From: Streptomyces sp. NBC_00376
GTDB taxonomy: Bacteria > Actinomycetota > Actinomycetes > Streptomycetales > Streptomycetaceae
Length of the DNA: 64,000 nucleotides
Reading direction: 5' to 3'
NCBI RefSeq assembly: GCF_036077095.1
Contig: NZ_CP107961.1
Span: 610,442 to 674,441, forward strand
A program made the position numbers and the translations under genes. The first letter of the stretch is position 1. Every line of letters starts with the position of its first letter. Of this stretch, positions 1 to 11,050 are shown piece after piece. Below the pieces are notes generated by a model, which was not told the DNA's origin, made no database searches, and worked only from the letters and a program-made list of their open reading frames with translations.

Positions 1-64
1 CCCGCCTCAGCTGGCCCGGCCATTGCCCGGCCTTCAGGTCCCGGCCTGGAGGCCGGTGCGCAGG

Positions 65-104
65 CCGGCGGCCCACCGCCGCTCAGGCGGCGGTGGGCCG
101 CCGG
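65..104. terminator. Strong hairpin, probable transcription terminator
   Basis: Positions 65-82 and 87-104 form a perfect 18-bp stem with a TCAG loop. There is no T tract, as is usual for actinobacterial terminators. It probably ends transcription from a gene to the left of the window or insulates the polyketide locus. Confidence 0.6.
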
Positions 105-492
105 AGCGGCCGGCGAGAATTCGCTGGTTCTCTCCATGTGCAGCCGGAGCCCCCGCGGCCCGGACCTCTGAAGCCAGCGAACCACGAGGCGAGGCCGGCT
201 ATTTGCTTCCTCTCCGCGCTCACGGCGCGGGCATACATGTATGCCTGAAAAGTGATGCACTTTTTCCCACTGCATGGTCACTGTACTGGTCGCTTCCTTC
301 TTCAATTCCCTGTGTCGCGCCTGCTGAATGGATTCCGGTTTCTGATTCTCGCCTTTTCTGTCAAGTGCTCGCGAGTGAGGGGCCGGCGATTTCGTGCCGC
401 GTTCCAGGTGAAGCGCTCTGGGGTGTGGTGTGCATGCGCGGAGTGTGAAATGGCGTCGATCAGTCGCCCTCTACTGCCGACCGACATTGGAG
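105..492. other. Non-coding stretch before the first gene
   Basis: No reading frame here has convincing coding character or a recognisable product. It presumably holds the promoter of the DUF5988 gene, but no clear -10/-35 pair could be assigned by eye. Confidence 0.4.
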
Positions 493-714
493 ATGGAATT
501 GTCCGACCGTATTCGAGTCAAGCTTTCCGGGGGCCCGGAATGGATTCCCATTCCTGTCGTATGGTACGTCCAGTCTCTGGAGACCCAAACCAAAGTGAAG
601 ATCCTTTGCGGCAACGCCTATGAACATTTCGATTTCTCGGGAAGTTACTCCCTCTATGAAGGTGAGCAGCTGCCCGTCTATCGCTGGTGCGGTCGCACAT
701 ATGTGGCCGAATAG
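493..714 (+). CDS. DUF5988 family small protein
   Basis: This protein of about 73 residues has the hallmarks of DUF5988: a basic N-terminal patch, then LCGNAYEHF in the middle and a C-terminal WCGRTYVAE ending. Such proteins are common next to polyketide and nonribosomal peptide genes in Streptomyces, but their biochemical role is not known to me. The start is uncertain. ATG 493 directly abuts GGAG at 489-492, leaving no spacer, whereas TTG 499 would sit 6 bases from the same GGAG. An upstream ATG at 430 would add 21 residues that do not fit the family. The ketosynthase gene follows 66 bases downstream on the same strand, so the two may share a transcript. Confidence 0.75.
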   Translation: MELSDRIRVKLSGGPEWIPIPVVWYVQSLETQTKVKILCGNAYEHFDFSGSYSLYEGEQLPVYRWCGRTYVAE

Positions 715-780
715 GGCCATCCCGTGATCCTGAAGGGAAAATTCCATGATCAATCCATCAGCATCTGCTGCAGGTGACTC

Positions 781-2097
781 ATGACGCGGCGGACCGGAGG
801 CCGAGCCCGGGATGCTGTGGTCACCGGCATCGGGCTGTGCCTTCCCGGTCCAGGGTCCCCGGTGTTCACCGCGGACGATCTCTGGAACGTCGCGTCCACC
901 GGAACGTCCTGCCTCATCAAGAACGGCGTCTACTACGGCAGCGTGGACCTGCCGGACGAAACCTTCGATGAACGCGTGCCCGGGATTCCCGAGTTCTTCT
1001 CACGCCACTACACAGATGCCCACCGCTTCGGACTGGTGTCGCTGGCGCAGGCGTGCGCGGACGCCGGCCTCGAGACCCAGCACGATCTGGAAGAAGCCGC
1101 CATCCTGGTGGGCCGCGGCGGCGTGGACGCCAACGTCGACAGCTATCTCGCCGTCCTCAGGGCCGACCCCGCGACCTACCCAGTCGCGGACGCGCTGGAG
1201 ATGTTCGTCGCGGCGGAACAAGCCATCACCCCCTCGGATGTTGCACTGGTCCAGGGCGCACTCACGCGGTCCAAGGCCACGAACTTCACCGTCTCCTGCG
1301 GCTGCGCGTCATCTGCCCTTCAGATCGGCAACGCACAGCGCCTCATCGCCGCCGGTGAGGTCGATGTCGCCGTCGTGACCGGAGTCGACGTCTTCAGCGT
1401 CACGCTCATCCGCAACATCCAGCGTCTGCTGAGCGGGGCCCAGAGGGCCTACGACACCATGCGGTCCCAGGACATGCCCAGCCTCCTGCCGTCGTTCGAC
1501 GCCCTGATGCGCCCCTACGACCGGCGCGCAGAATGCATCAACCACGGCGAGGGGTCAGCGACCATCGTCATGGAGAGCAGGGAACACGCCTTCCGCCGGG
1601 ACGCCCGCCCCTACGGACAAGTCCTGTCGCAGGCAACCACCCGCGACGGGCTGGCCAATCCACTGGCCAGCGACGAGAGCGGAAAGGCACTGGTCTCCGC
1701 AGTGCGGCGATGCCTCGGTGACACCTGGGAGATCACCCAGGTGCCCTACATCCACGGCGGCAGCGACGGCAACGTCGTCGTCACAGCATTCGAGGCGAAC
1801 GCCATCAAGGAACTGTACGGTCCCACGTCGAGCGACCTGCTCATGACTTCGCAGGAAGGCTGCTTCGGTCACAACGGCGCCCCGGCCGGCTGTCTCGGCG
1901 TGGCCCTGACCCTGCTCATGATGAACCACGGCCAGGTGTGCCCCACCGCCAACTGCGAACAGCCGGCGCAACAGCTGACCTTCGATCCGGTTCCAGGAAC
2001 AGCACCCCGCCGCCTCGACTTCGACTACGCCTTCAGCTTCAACTACCAAGTCGGGGGTGTGAAAAGCGCGATCCTGCTGGGAAGCCCCGACGTCTGA
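781..2097 (+). CDS. Free-standing beta-ketoacyl synthase (thiolase fold)
   Basis: The 438-aa protein is a discrete ketosynthase. Its condensing triad is visible: Cys175 in SCGCASSAL, His325 in YIHGGSDGN and His364 in GCFGHNGAPAG. The motifs diverge from modular PKS ketosynthases, which have DTACSSS, EAHGTGT and NxGH; in particular HGTGT is replaced by HGGSDG. There is no acyltransferase or carrier domain. It lies between the DUF5988 gene and the large synthase, so it could prime the synthase or perform one extra condensation, but this is inference. A terminator-like hairpin separates it from the PKS gene, so the two are probably transcribed separately. The ribosome site before ATG 781 is weak (CAGGTG). 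Confidence 0.8.
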   Translation: MTRRTGGRARDAVVTGIGLCLPGPGSPVFTADDLWNVASTGTSCLIKNGVYYGSVDLPDETFDERVPGIPEFFSRHYTDAHRFGLVSLAQACADAGLETQHDLEEAAILVGRGGVDANVDSYLAVLRADPATYPVADALEMFVAAEQAITPSDVALVQGALTRSKATNFTVSCGCASSALQIGNAQRLIAAGEVDVAVVTGVDVFSVTLIRNIQRLLSGAQRAYDTMRSQDMPSLLPSFDALMRPYDRRAECINHGEGSATIVMESREHAFRRDARPYGQVLSQATTRDGLANPLASDESGKALVSAVRRCLGDTWEITQVPYIHGGSDGNVVVTAFEANAIKELYGPTSSDLLMTSQEGCFGHNGAPAGCLGVALTLLMMNHGQVCPTANCEQPAQQLTFDPVPGTAPRRLDFDYAFSFNYQVGGVKSAILLGSPDV

Positions 2098-2130
2098 GCC
2101 GCTGTTCCCTCAGCCGTCTCATTGTTCACA

Positions 2131-2158
2131 GGCCGTCGCCCTAGGGGAGGCGACGGCC
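2131..2158. terminator. Hairpin terminator after the ketosynthase gene
   Basis: The 10-bp perfect stem GGCCGTCGCC/GGCGACGGCC with an 8-nt loop lies 33 bases after the ketosynthase stop codon. No T tract follows. Confidence 0.55.
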
Positions 2159-2323
2159 CAGCCCCCGCTCCACCGCCTCTCACACCCCCCACCGCCCCGG
2201 CCCGGACGGCCCACACGCACGCACGTACACACCGGTGCGCACTTTGCCCTCTACCGCCTGGCACACCTCCTTCGTCCCGAGCCGCATACACCGCCGCCAC
2301 CCGCGAACGTCAAGGAGAACCCC

Positions 2324-5300
2324 GTGGCCCACCGCACGCACCCCCGTCACCAAGTGAACCCGCCCATCGCCGTCATCGGCATGGGCTGCCGACTTCCCGG
2401 AGACGCCGACTCCCCGGCCGCCTTGTGGCGTCTGCTGGTCAAGGGCCGCGAAGCAGTGAGCACTCCACCACCCGGCCGCGAGATGACCAACCCCGAGGAC
2501 GGGCTGCCCTCCCACGCCCAACCCGTCTTCCATCGAGGTGGTTACCTGAAGGACATCTCACGGTTCGACGCGGACTTCTTCGGGGTTTCCGGACGCGAGG
2601 CCGACGTACTCGATCCCCAGCACCGGCTGCTGCTGGAGGTCGCCTGGGAGGCCCTCGAACATGCCGGGCTGCCACCCGAGCGGCTCGCCGGCTCCCCGAC
2701 AGGCGTCTTCACGGGGCTGAGCTACAACGACTACATGGACCAGCTGGCCGGCCAGCCCCAGGAACTCGAAGGCTCCATCCTGACAAACGGGCACTGCGTC
2801 GCCGCCGGCCGCCTCTCCTACCTCCTCGGCCTGCACGGCCCCAGTCTCGCCGTCGACACCGCCTGCTCGTCCTCCCTGGTCGCGTTCCACCTGGCCTGCG
2901 AGTCACTGCACCGCAATGACTGCGATCTCGCCCTGGCCGCCGGCGTCACCCTCATGCTCGCCCCGCGCATCACCCGCTCCTTCGCCAGGATGGGCATGCT
3001 GTCCCCGACCGGACACTGCCACACCTTCGACGCCGCCGCAGACGGATTCGTCCGCGGCGAGGGCTGCGGCGCCGTCGTCCTCAAACGCCTGGCCGATGCC
3101 CGCAAAGACGGCGACCGTATCCTCGCCGTCGTCCGCGGATCCGCCGTAAACCAGGACGGACGCTCCGACGGCCTCGCCGCCCCCTCCCTCACCGCCCAGC
3201 AGACCCTCTACCGCACAGCACTCGACCGGGCCGGTGTCGACCCCGCCCGCATCTCGCTGGTCGAAGCCCACGGCACGGGCACCCCCGTCGGTGACCCCGT
3301 CGAGTTCGCCAGCCTGGCCGCCGTTTACGGCAACGGCCTCTCCCCATGCGCCCTGGGCTCGGTCAAGACCATCCTCGGCCACCTGGAACCCGCCGCAGGC
3401 ATCACCGGGCTGATCAAGACCGTGCTGTGCCTTCAGCACGGGACCATCCCACCCAACCTCCACTTCACCCGATGGAACCCGGCCATCGCCGCAGACACCA
3501 CCCGCTTCTTCGTCCCGGTCGACTGCACCCCGTGGCCCGGCAACCAACCGGTCAGACTGGCCGCAGTCTCCTCATTCGGCTTCTCCGGCACCAACGCCCA
3601 CGTCATCCTGCAGCAACCTCCAACCCCCCGCCGTCCCAGCCTGCCCGCCCCCCGCAAACCTCGTCCCTCCCCGGCCGAGGTGATCCTCGTCGCGGCCGGA
3701 TCCCACCAAGCCCTTCCGGACGCCGCCCGCCGCCTGGCCGACTGGCTGGACAACGACGGCGCCAACACCCCGCTGCGGGACACCGCCCACACCTTGGCCC
3801 TACGCCGCAGCCCCGGGCGAGGACGCCTCGCGGTCCTCGCCCGTTCCCGCACCGAAACGGTCGACGCGCTCCGACTGTTCGCCGACGGCCTGCCGCACCC
3901 AGCCCTCATCCCAGGCACAACCGACGTCACCGCCCCCCGCCAACCCGTATGGGTGTTCTCCGGACAGGGCTCCCAATGGCCCGGCATGGGCCGCGAACTC
4001 CTCGCCCACGACAAGGCCTTCGCCAAAGCCCTGAACGAAGTGGACGCACTCATCCGCAACGAGGCAGGATTCTCCGTCCTGGGACTGATCCGGGCCGGCG
4101 AACCCATCACAGGATGTCCAAAGGTCCAACCAGTCCTCTTCGCCCTGCAGATCGCCCTCGCCGCGACATGGCAGGCACATGGCGTCCGACCCGCCGCCGT
4201 CATCGGCCACTCCATGGGGGAGGCCGCAGCCGCAGTCGTGGCCGGAGCCCTCACCCTCGCCGACGGCGTCCGCGTCATCTGCCACCGCTCGGCACTACTG
4301 GAGCGAATTGCCGGGACAGGAGCGATGGCCAGCGTCGGCCTGGCCCAGACCACCGTGGAAGCCACCCTCGCCGACGCCGGGGCCGACGCCGTCTCCGTGG
4401 CAGTTCTGGCCGCGCCCGACACCACCATCATCTCCGGCGACGCCGACCAGATCACCCACCTGACCAGCCAATGGGACCAGCTCGGCATTCCCGCCGCTCT
4501 CATCGCCGTCGACGTCGCCTCCCACAGCCCTCACGTCGACTCCCTCCTGCCCGATCTGCACCAGGCACTCTCCAGCCTGACCCCCCGCCCACCCCGGATC
4601 CCCTTCTACTCCACCGTGACCGAAGACCCCCGCCACACCTCCCTCCTCGACGCCGCCTACTGGTGCGACAACCTGCGCCGCCCCGTCCGCTTCCACCCCG
4701 CCGTCGTCGCCGCCGCCCAGGACCGCCACCAGATCTACATCGAGATCTCGCCCCACCCCGTGGTCACCCAATCCCTCACCGACAGCCTGACCGAACTGGT
4801 ACCCGACGCCGTGGTCCTGCCTACATTGCGCCGCGCCCAGGACGAACCCACCACCTTCCGGGCCCAGCTGGCCACCCTCCACTGCAACGGCGGCACCGTC
4901 GACTGGACCCACCTGTACGGCGAAGACAACCTGGTGGACGCCCCCACCATCACCTTCGACCGCACCCACCACTGGGCCGTCGGCCGGACCACACCAGCCC
5001 ATGTGGACGCCCTGCCCGGCCGACACACCGAGACCCCCGGCGACCAGGTCCGCCACACCTGGAGCGCCGCCGCGCCAGCCCTCCACCTTCCCTGGCTCAA
5101 CGACCACCACGTCCACGGCACCCCCATCCTCCCCGGCGCCGGCTTCTGCGCCCTCCTCCACACCACAGCCCACGCCGCACTCACCAGCGTGCCCACGGAC
5201 ATCGGCCTCACCGACATCACCTTCCAAGACCTCCTGCGCCTGGACGACGACACCCAGATGAGCACCACCGTCACACTCACCAACGGCGAGCAGGCCGCCT

Positions 5301-6062
5301 GCGAGGTCCACTCCCGAAACCCGGACGGCTCCTGGCAACTGCACGCCGCAGCCATTGCCCGCCGCGGGCCCGCACCCCACGACGCCCGCCCCACATCCGT
5401 GCCCAGCCTCAGCGACAGGCACCCCGTCCCCCTCGACCCCGCCAGGCTCTACGCCGCCCTGCGTGCCTGCGGGCTCGAACACGGCCCCGCCTTCACCGGC
5501 ATCACCACGTTGCACACGACGAGCCACCGGGACAGCTTCTGGGCCGACATCCAGCTACCGCCCACCGCGCGCACTCCCGAACCCGCCCTCAGCATCCACC
5601 CCGTCCTCCTCGACCTGTGCCTCCAACTACTGGTAGCGGGAATCGGCTTCGAGAGCACCCCTGCACCAATCCTGCCGCTCCAGGTCCGCGCCCTGCGGAT
5701 CCTCGGAGACCCCACCCAGGCCGCCCACGCCCACGCACGGGTAACCGAAAACAACGGTACGACGCTCGCCGGAGACGTCCGTGTCCTGAACGCCCAAGGC
5801 CAGCCCCTACTCGCCCTTGACGGCGTGCGGTTCACCCGCCGCGAACCCACCCAAGACAACGCCGTCGACCAGTGGTTCATGCAACACGGCTGGCACCGAA
5901 CACCCTCCCCCCGCACGACAACGACCCCACCCGGAAACTGGCTCATCATGGACGAAGGGGACGGCCAGGGCGAACACCTGGCCACGCTCCTACGCGCCGC
6001 CGGCGCCCAGACGGAGGTACGGGAATACCCCTCGGACGCGGAGGAACTTGCACCCCTAGCCG
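2324..6062 (+). pseudogene. Type I polyketide synthase, 5' part (KS-AT-DH), split by an IS element
   Basis: A GTG start is preceded by AAGGAGA at 2312-2318. Domains in order: ketosynthase (about residues 13-425; Cys181 in DTACSSS, His316 in EAHGTGT, His353 in GHLEPAAG), acyltransferase (about 535-850; Ser630 in GHSMG, with VASHS in the specificity loop, nearer the methylmalonyl type YASH than the malonyl type HAFH), and dehydratase (about 900-1190; His928 in an HxxxG motif). The IS4 insertion interrupts the linker after DH. Translation into the element adds 25 foreign residues and stops at 6139. Joined to 7542-10150 the ancestral protein would have about 2115 residues, matching iterative synthases of the mycocerosic-acid-synthase type in size and order. 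As it stands, the N-terminal piece lacks a carrier protein and should not work alone. Confidence 0.9.
6053..6062. repeat. Target-site duplication, left copy (CCCCTAGCCG)
   Basis: The 10-mer CCCCTAGCCG abuts the left end of the IS element and is repeated exactly at 7532-7541 beyond the right end. Removing one copy plus the element restores an unbroken PKS frame (…Pro-Leu-Ala-Asp-Thr…). Confidence 0.95.
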
Positions 6063-7531
6063 CAATACCGGTGACTTTGTTGGTGGTGGGTCGTTGGGTG
6101 TGGTGTGCCAAGGCCTGGACAGGTGAAGTCGTCGGGTGAGCGGTTGTCGGACCGGATCGCTCTGGGTGTGCTGACGCGGGTGTTTCCGCCCGAGTTGGTG
6201 GATGAGGTGGTTGTTGGGTGTGGGCGTCTGGAACAGCGGTCGCGGCTGTTGCCGGCCCGGGTGGTGGTCTATTTCGTGCTCGCGATGTGTCTGTTCTCCG
6301 GGCAGGGCTATGAGGAGGTGGCCCGACTGCTGACGCAGGGGCTGGAGCGGGTGCGGCGGTGGGAGAAACCGTGGCAGGTGCCCACGACAGCGGCGATCGG
6401 CCGGGCCCGCCGGCGATTGGGGCCGGAGCCGTTGAAGGTGCTGTTCGCGCGAGTGTGCCGGCCGGTGGCCGCCCCGGACACTACTGGTGCCTGGTATCGG
6501 CAGTGGCGTCTGGTTGCGGTGGACGGCACGGTCTTCGATGTGCCGGACACCGGGGCGAACAGCGATTTCTTCGGCCGGCCCGGCTCGGGCCGGGGACAGC
6601 AGCGCAGTGCCTACCCGCAGGTGAGGGTCGCTGCGCTGGTGGAGTGCGGGACACACGCGGTGTTCGCCGCGGCGACCGGCCCGCTGTCGGTTCATGAACA
6701 GCAGTTGATTCCCGGCCTGCTGGGCCGGCTCGAGCCGGGAATGCTGCTGATGGCCGACCGCGGCATCACCGGCTTCGAGCTGTGGCGGGCCGCCTCGGAC
6801 ACGGGCGCGGACCTGTTGTGGCGCGTCCGGAAGAACATCGTGCTCCCGGTCCTCGAAGCCTTCGACGACGGCTCCTACCTGTCCGAGATCGTTGCGGCAG
6901 GCGACCGCAAGCACCGGGACCCGGTCCGGGTCCGCGTCATCGAGTACACCCTCGGCCGCGAGGACGCCGACACGGTCTACCGGCTGATCACGACCATCTG
7001 CAACCCGCAGGAGGCCCCTGCGGCCGACCTGGCGGGCCTCTACCATCAACGCTGGGAGATCGAGAACACCCTGGACGAGATCAAGACCCATCAGGGCGGA
7101 CACCGCCTCGTCCTCCGCTCCCAGTACCCCGATGGCGTCGAGCAGGAAATCTACGGTTTCCTTCTTGTCCACCACGCACTCCGGGACGTCATGCACCACA
7201 CCGCTCACCAGGCCGGCCTCGACCCCGACAGACTGTCCTTCACCCGCACCCTTCGCATCGCTCGCCGCCACGTCACCGACCAGGCGGCACTTTCCCCCCT
7301 CACGACTCAGTCGAGCCCTGACCCACGCCATCCGTGAGCTGCTGGAACGACTCCTGCCACCCCGCAGGCAACGCTCCAACCCCCGTGTCATCAAACGCAA
7401 GATGGCCAACTGGCACCTCAAACACACCCACCACCGCAACCCACCCCGACCACCCGCAGCAGCAATCACACTCATCCCGCCCACCAAACCCGCCAGCAGA
7501 CGCCAGAAGAGCACCTAAATCACCGGTATTG
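6063..7531 (+). mobile_element. IS4-family insertion sequence inside the PKS gene
   Basis: The 1469-bp element has terminal inverted repeats: CAATACCGGTGACTT at the left, and CAATACCGGTGATTT when the right end is read on the other strand. A 10-bp target duplication flanks it, typical of IS4-family insertion. It carries one DDE transposase gene. Element plus duplication is 1479 bp, an exact multiple of three, so the downstream PKS codons stay in phase, but stop codons inside the element break the protein. The perfect duplication suggests a fairly recent event, although the transposase itself is frameshifted. Confidence 0.95.
6105..7518 (+). pseudogene. IS4-family DDE transposase, frameshifted near its C-terminus
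   Basis: The GTG start at 6105 opens a transposase with the DDE catalytic set: Asp in VAVDGT, Asp in LMADRGI and Glu in YHQRWEIEN, the last being the YREK-like box of IS4 transposases. The frame ends at 7337 with an abnormal tail. The expected ending (RxNPRVIKRKMANWH and onward) is found one frame over and runs to a stop at 7518. The switch lies near 7288-7298, around a T3C6 run. Removing one base there restores a continuous protein, so the sequence has a single-base insertion or a sequencing error. Programmed frameshifting is less likely, because IS4 elements normally use one uninterrupted gene. Confidence 0.85.
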
Positions 7532-7541
7532 CCCCTAGCCG
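7532..7541. repeat. Target-site duplication, right copy (CCCCTAGCCG)
   Basis: Exact copy of positions 6053-6062, directly after the right inverted repeat of the IS4-family element. Confidence 0.95.
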
Positions 7542-10150
7542 ACACCTTCGGCCAACACCTGACCACCCCAACAAACCCCTGGCGCGCCGTAGTCCTGCTC
7601 TTCCGCGCACCGACCGCCCCCCACACCGACCCCGTCCAAGGCGCACAGCAGCGAGCACGGCGACTGCTTGCTTTCGCCCAGGCTGCCGACGAGCACCGCG
7701 GAGCATGGCGCCTGTACGCCGTCACCCGGCACGCCTACGCCGTCACCGAAGACGAGTCCGGCCACCCGGCCCACAGCACCGTGCGCGGCGTGGCACGCGT
7801 CATGGCCGTCGAGCAGCCCCACATGCGACCGACCCTCATCGACACCGACCCCGGCGAGAACGGGCTGCGAGCCCTTGCCGTCGAACTCCTCGCCGACGCA
7901 CCCGAAGACGAGGTCGCACTACGCGGTGACACCCGACACATTGCCCGCATTAACCGCGCCCCCATCACCCCCACCGAACGCACCGCCTGCGCCACCCGAA
8001 CCGTCCGATTCGGACAGGACGGGTTCCGCCTGCGCGTCGGACAGCTCGGCAATCTCGACAGTCTCGAACTCGCCGCGACCGGCCGCCGCCAGCCCGGCGA
8101 AGGCGAAGTCGAAGTACGTGTCGACGCCACAGGCCTCAACTTCCGCGATGTCCTGACCACCCTCGGCATGCTCGGCTCCAAGCCGGACACCCCCTACCGC
8201 ATCGGCTTCGAGTGCGCAGGCGAAATCAGCGCCGTAGGACCCGGCGTGCACCACCTCCGCCCCAAAGACAACGTGCTCGCCGTCCAGCTCGAGGGCGGCG
8301 CCTTCGGCTCCTTCATCACCCTCCCCGCCGCAGCCGTCACCCCCCTGCCACCCACCCTCTCACCCACCACTGCAGCAGGACTGCCCACGGCTTACCTCAC
8401 CGCCTGGTACGCGCTGCGGCACGTCGCCCAGCTCGCCCCGGGCGAACGCGTACTCATCCACTCCGCTACCGGAGGCACCGGCCTGGCCGCAATCGCCGTC
8501 GCCCGCCTGCTGGGCGCGGACATCCTGGCGACGGCCGGCAGCGAAGAGAAACGGCACCACCTGCGCGGCATGGGAATCCGCTGTGTCATGGACTCGCGCA
8601 CCCTGGACTTCGCCGAACAGACCCGCCAAGCCACCGACGGCCAGGGAGTCGATGTCGTCCTCAACTCCCTATCAGGCCCCGCCGTCCGAGCCGGCCTTGA
8701 AAGCCTGCGCCCGTTCGGCAGGTTCATCGAACTCGGCGTACGCGACATCCTGGCTGACGCGCCCCTCAGGCTCGCCCCCCTGCGCCACAACATCACTTTC
8801 AGCACCGTCGACCTCATCGAACTACAACAGCGGCGCCCGGAGCTATTCGCCACAGTCTTCCGCGAGGCCATGGGCCAAATCGCCGCCCAGCGGCTCAAAC
8901 CGCTCCTGTGTACCGAGTACCCGCTCGACCGAGCAGCAGACGCCTTCCACCTGATGGCCCGTGCCGGTCACATCGGCAAGATCGTTCTAACCGTCCCCGA
9001 CCGGGGAGAGACCACGGCCGTGCTGCCCGACGGACCACCCGTCGTCCGCACCGACGGCGCCTATATCATCACCGGTGGTCTGGGAGGCCTGGGACTGGCC
9101 ACCGCCCGCTGGCTGGCTGAACAAGGAGCCAGCCGCATCATTCTCAACGGCCGCCGGTGCCCCTCACTCGAAACCGCACGGGACATCAACGAACTCGCCT
9201 CCAGCACCACGGTCGTCCTCGGCGACATCTCCCGGCCCGACACCGCCCAGCGACTGGTCACCGCCGCCACCACCGGGGGTGTGCCCCTGCGCGGAATCGT
9301 GCACTGCGCCATGGTCCTTGACGACGCGGCACTGGCCACCGTCCGGGACCACCAGCTCAAGCGGGTATGGGCCCCCAAGGTCACCGGTGCCTGGAACCTC
9401 CACCAGGCCACCGCGACCCACTCGCTGGACTGGTTTGTTCTGTACTCGTCGATGAGTTCCCTTCTGGGCAACGCCGGGCAAGGAACATACGCGGCAGCCA
9501 ACGCCTGGCTCGACGCGTTCGCCACCTGGCGCACCCGCAACGGCTCGCCCACACTGGCCGTCGACTGGGGCCCCTGGGGCGAAACGGGGCAGGCTGTCGA
9601 CTTCGCCGAACGCGGCTACGAGACGATCCCCACCCGCAAGGGACTAGAGGCTCTGCACTCCCTCCTTGCCCACCAGCGGGTCCAGACGGCAGTCATCCCG
9701 GGTCCGGCTCAGACCTGGATCCCCAGCGCCGCCGCGTACTCCAGCCTCTTCGAGCTCCTCGCTCCAGCTCCGTCCGAAAGCGCCGAACCCGTCACGGACG
9801 GGGACAATACCCTGAAACGCCCCCAGGGCGGCATCCGGTGCCGACTCGAGGCCCTGCCCGCTGGCATCGCCCGTCAGACTGCCCTGGAGAGCTACCTGGC
9901 TGACCACATCCGTGCCATCCTGCGTACCGGCAGCAGCACGCTTGACCCGCATACCCCCCTCAAGTCCCTCGGTTTCGACTCGCTCCTTGCCACGGAACTG
10001 CGCATCCGCCTCGATACCGACCTCGATGTCCGCCTGGCCAGCAACTTCGTCTGGCAGCACCCCACCGTCGCCTCCCTCGCCACAGCCTTGGCCATCCACA
10101 TGGGCCTGGCCCCACGGGATGAACCGCCCCATTCCGGCTCCAGCTCGTAG
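7542..10150 (+). pseudogene. Type I polyketide synthase, 3' part (pseudo-KR, ER, KR, ACP)
   Basis: This continues the 2324-6062 gene in the same frame. Numbering on the reconstructed protein: a structural pseudo-KR region (about 1250-1400); an enoylreductase (about 1408-1735; TGLNFRDV at its start and the nucleotide loop ATGGTGLAA); a ketoreductase (about 1750-1940; TGGLGGLG loop, LDD motif suggesting a B-type reductase, catalytic Tyr1896 in GTYAAAN); and an acyl carrier protein (Ser2060 in GFDSLLATEL). There is no thioesterase, so release must be catalysed elsewhere. The full reductive set implies saturated chains. This half has no evident start codon or ribosome site of its own at the domain edge and is probably silent. 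Confidence 0.9.
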
Positions 10151-10458
10151 CGCTCAGGCAGCAGTGGTTCACCGCCCGGCGAGCTGATGCATACGTGTTC
10201 CCCTCCGGGCGCGGGCGCAGTCGAGATGGGCCCGCGTTGTCGCCGAATTCCTGTGCAACCTGCTGCCGCGCCCGATCATGTGCTCCGGCTGGGTGGGGCC
10301 GAGGCGGTGACAGGCCGTCTACTCTCATGTGGGGCCGCTCCCGCCCGGTGGTGACCTCACCTCGAAGCCGATGCCACCACCGGGCTCATCGCTGGCCCAC
10401 GGGAAGTGCGGGATGTATCGATCCCTCAGGTGCCGGTGCTCCGGGGCAGGTTGCGGGG
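10151..10458. other. Intergenic stretch after the PKS gene
   Basis: Both strands were read. No frame gives a recognisable protein, and no strong stem-loop follows the PKS stop codon. Confidence 0.4.
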
Positions 10459-10858
10459 GTGTTCTCGAAGCCGCCCGCCGCTACCGCGGAGAACGCGGCC
10501 ACCTGCGGCCCTCGGCCGGCACCGTCATCGAAGGCACCGACCTGACTGTATGGCTGACCCGGCAGCGCTCCGCTCACCGGCGCGGCACCCTAGCCCCGGA
10601 CCGGGCCTCGGCCCTGGACGAACTCGGCATCGACTGGACCCCCGGCCGCGGCATGGCCGACGTACGGACCGAACACGCGTGGCAGAACCGGCTCGACGAC
10701 GCCCGCCAGTTCCACGCCACCTCACCCCACCCGCACCCACCGTCGTCAAAGGCCGACGCCTCGACGCCTGGCTCAGCGTGCAGCGCACCCGCCGTAACCA
10801 GGGGCGCCTCACACCCCAGCAGACCGCAGCTCTCGACGAGCTGGGGATCCGCTGGTGA
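10459..10858 (+). pseudogene. Remnant of a TtrA-like helicase C-terminus (helicase-associated repeats)
   Basis: Two helicase-associated repeats can be read in different frames. The first contains LEAARRYRGERGHL and ends in LDELGIDW. The second starts with AWQNRLDDARQFHA, shifts frame near 10720-10740, and resumes as GRRLDAWLSVQRTRRNQGRL to end in LDELGIRW and a stop. The intact helicase at 60882-63476 ends in the same style (LDQLGMRW). The ATPase core is absent. This is the 3' end of a second, decayed copy of a telomere-associated helicase gene. Confidence 0.75.
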
Positions 10859-11050
10859 GGAGGCCGGACGGCGAACCCGTCCGCGAGATCAACATCGCTG
10901 CGCTCGCCGGGTCCGGGGTGATCGGAGGACATCCGGGACGGGCGCTCAAGCCAAGTAGTCCGACTCGTCAGAGAACTGGTCCACAGGCGTCCCTGAATGC
11001 ATTGTTTTGTGATGGTTCGGTGCGTCATTCGCATCCGATATCGAACAGGC

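Noticed and set aside
3346..5820. An 824-codon + strand frame inside the PKS gene
   Set aside because: Almost entirely Pro and Arg with no domain signature; it shadows the AT-DH region of the PKS.
7285..7300. Programmed frameshifting in the IS4 transposase
   Set aside because: IS4-family transposases are normally single frames. The C run offers slippage, but no stimulatory structure was seen, so a mutation or sequencing error is simpler.
5946..7514. A 522-codon minus-strand frame across the IS4 element
   Set aside because: Antisense to the transposase and crossing the element boundary; no similarity to known proteins.
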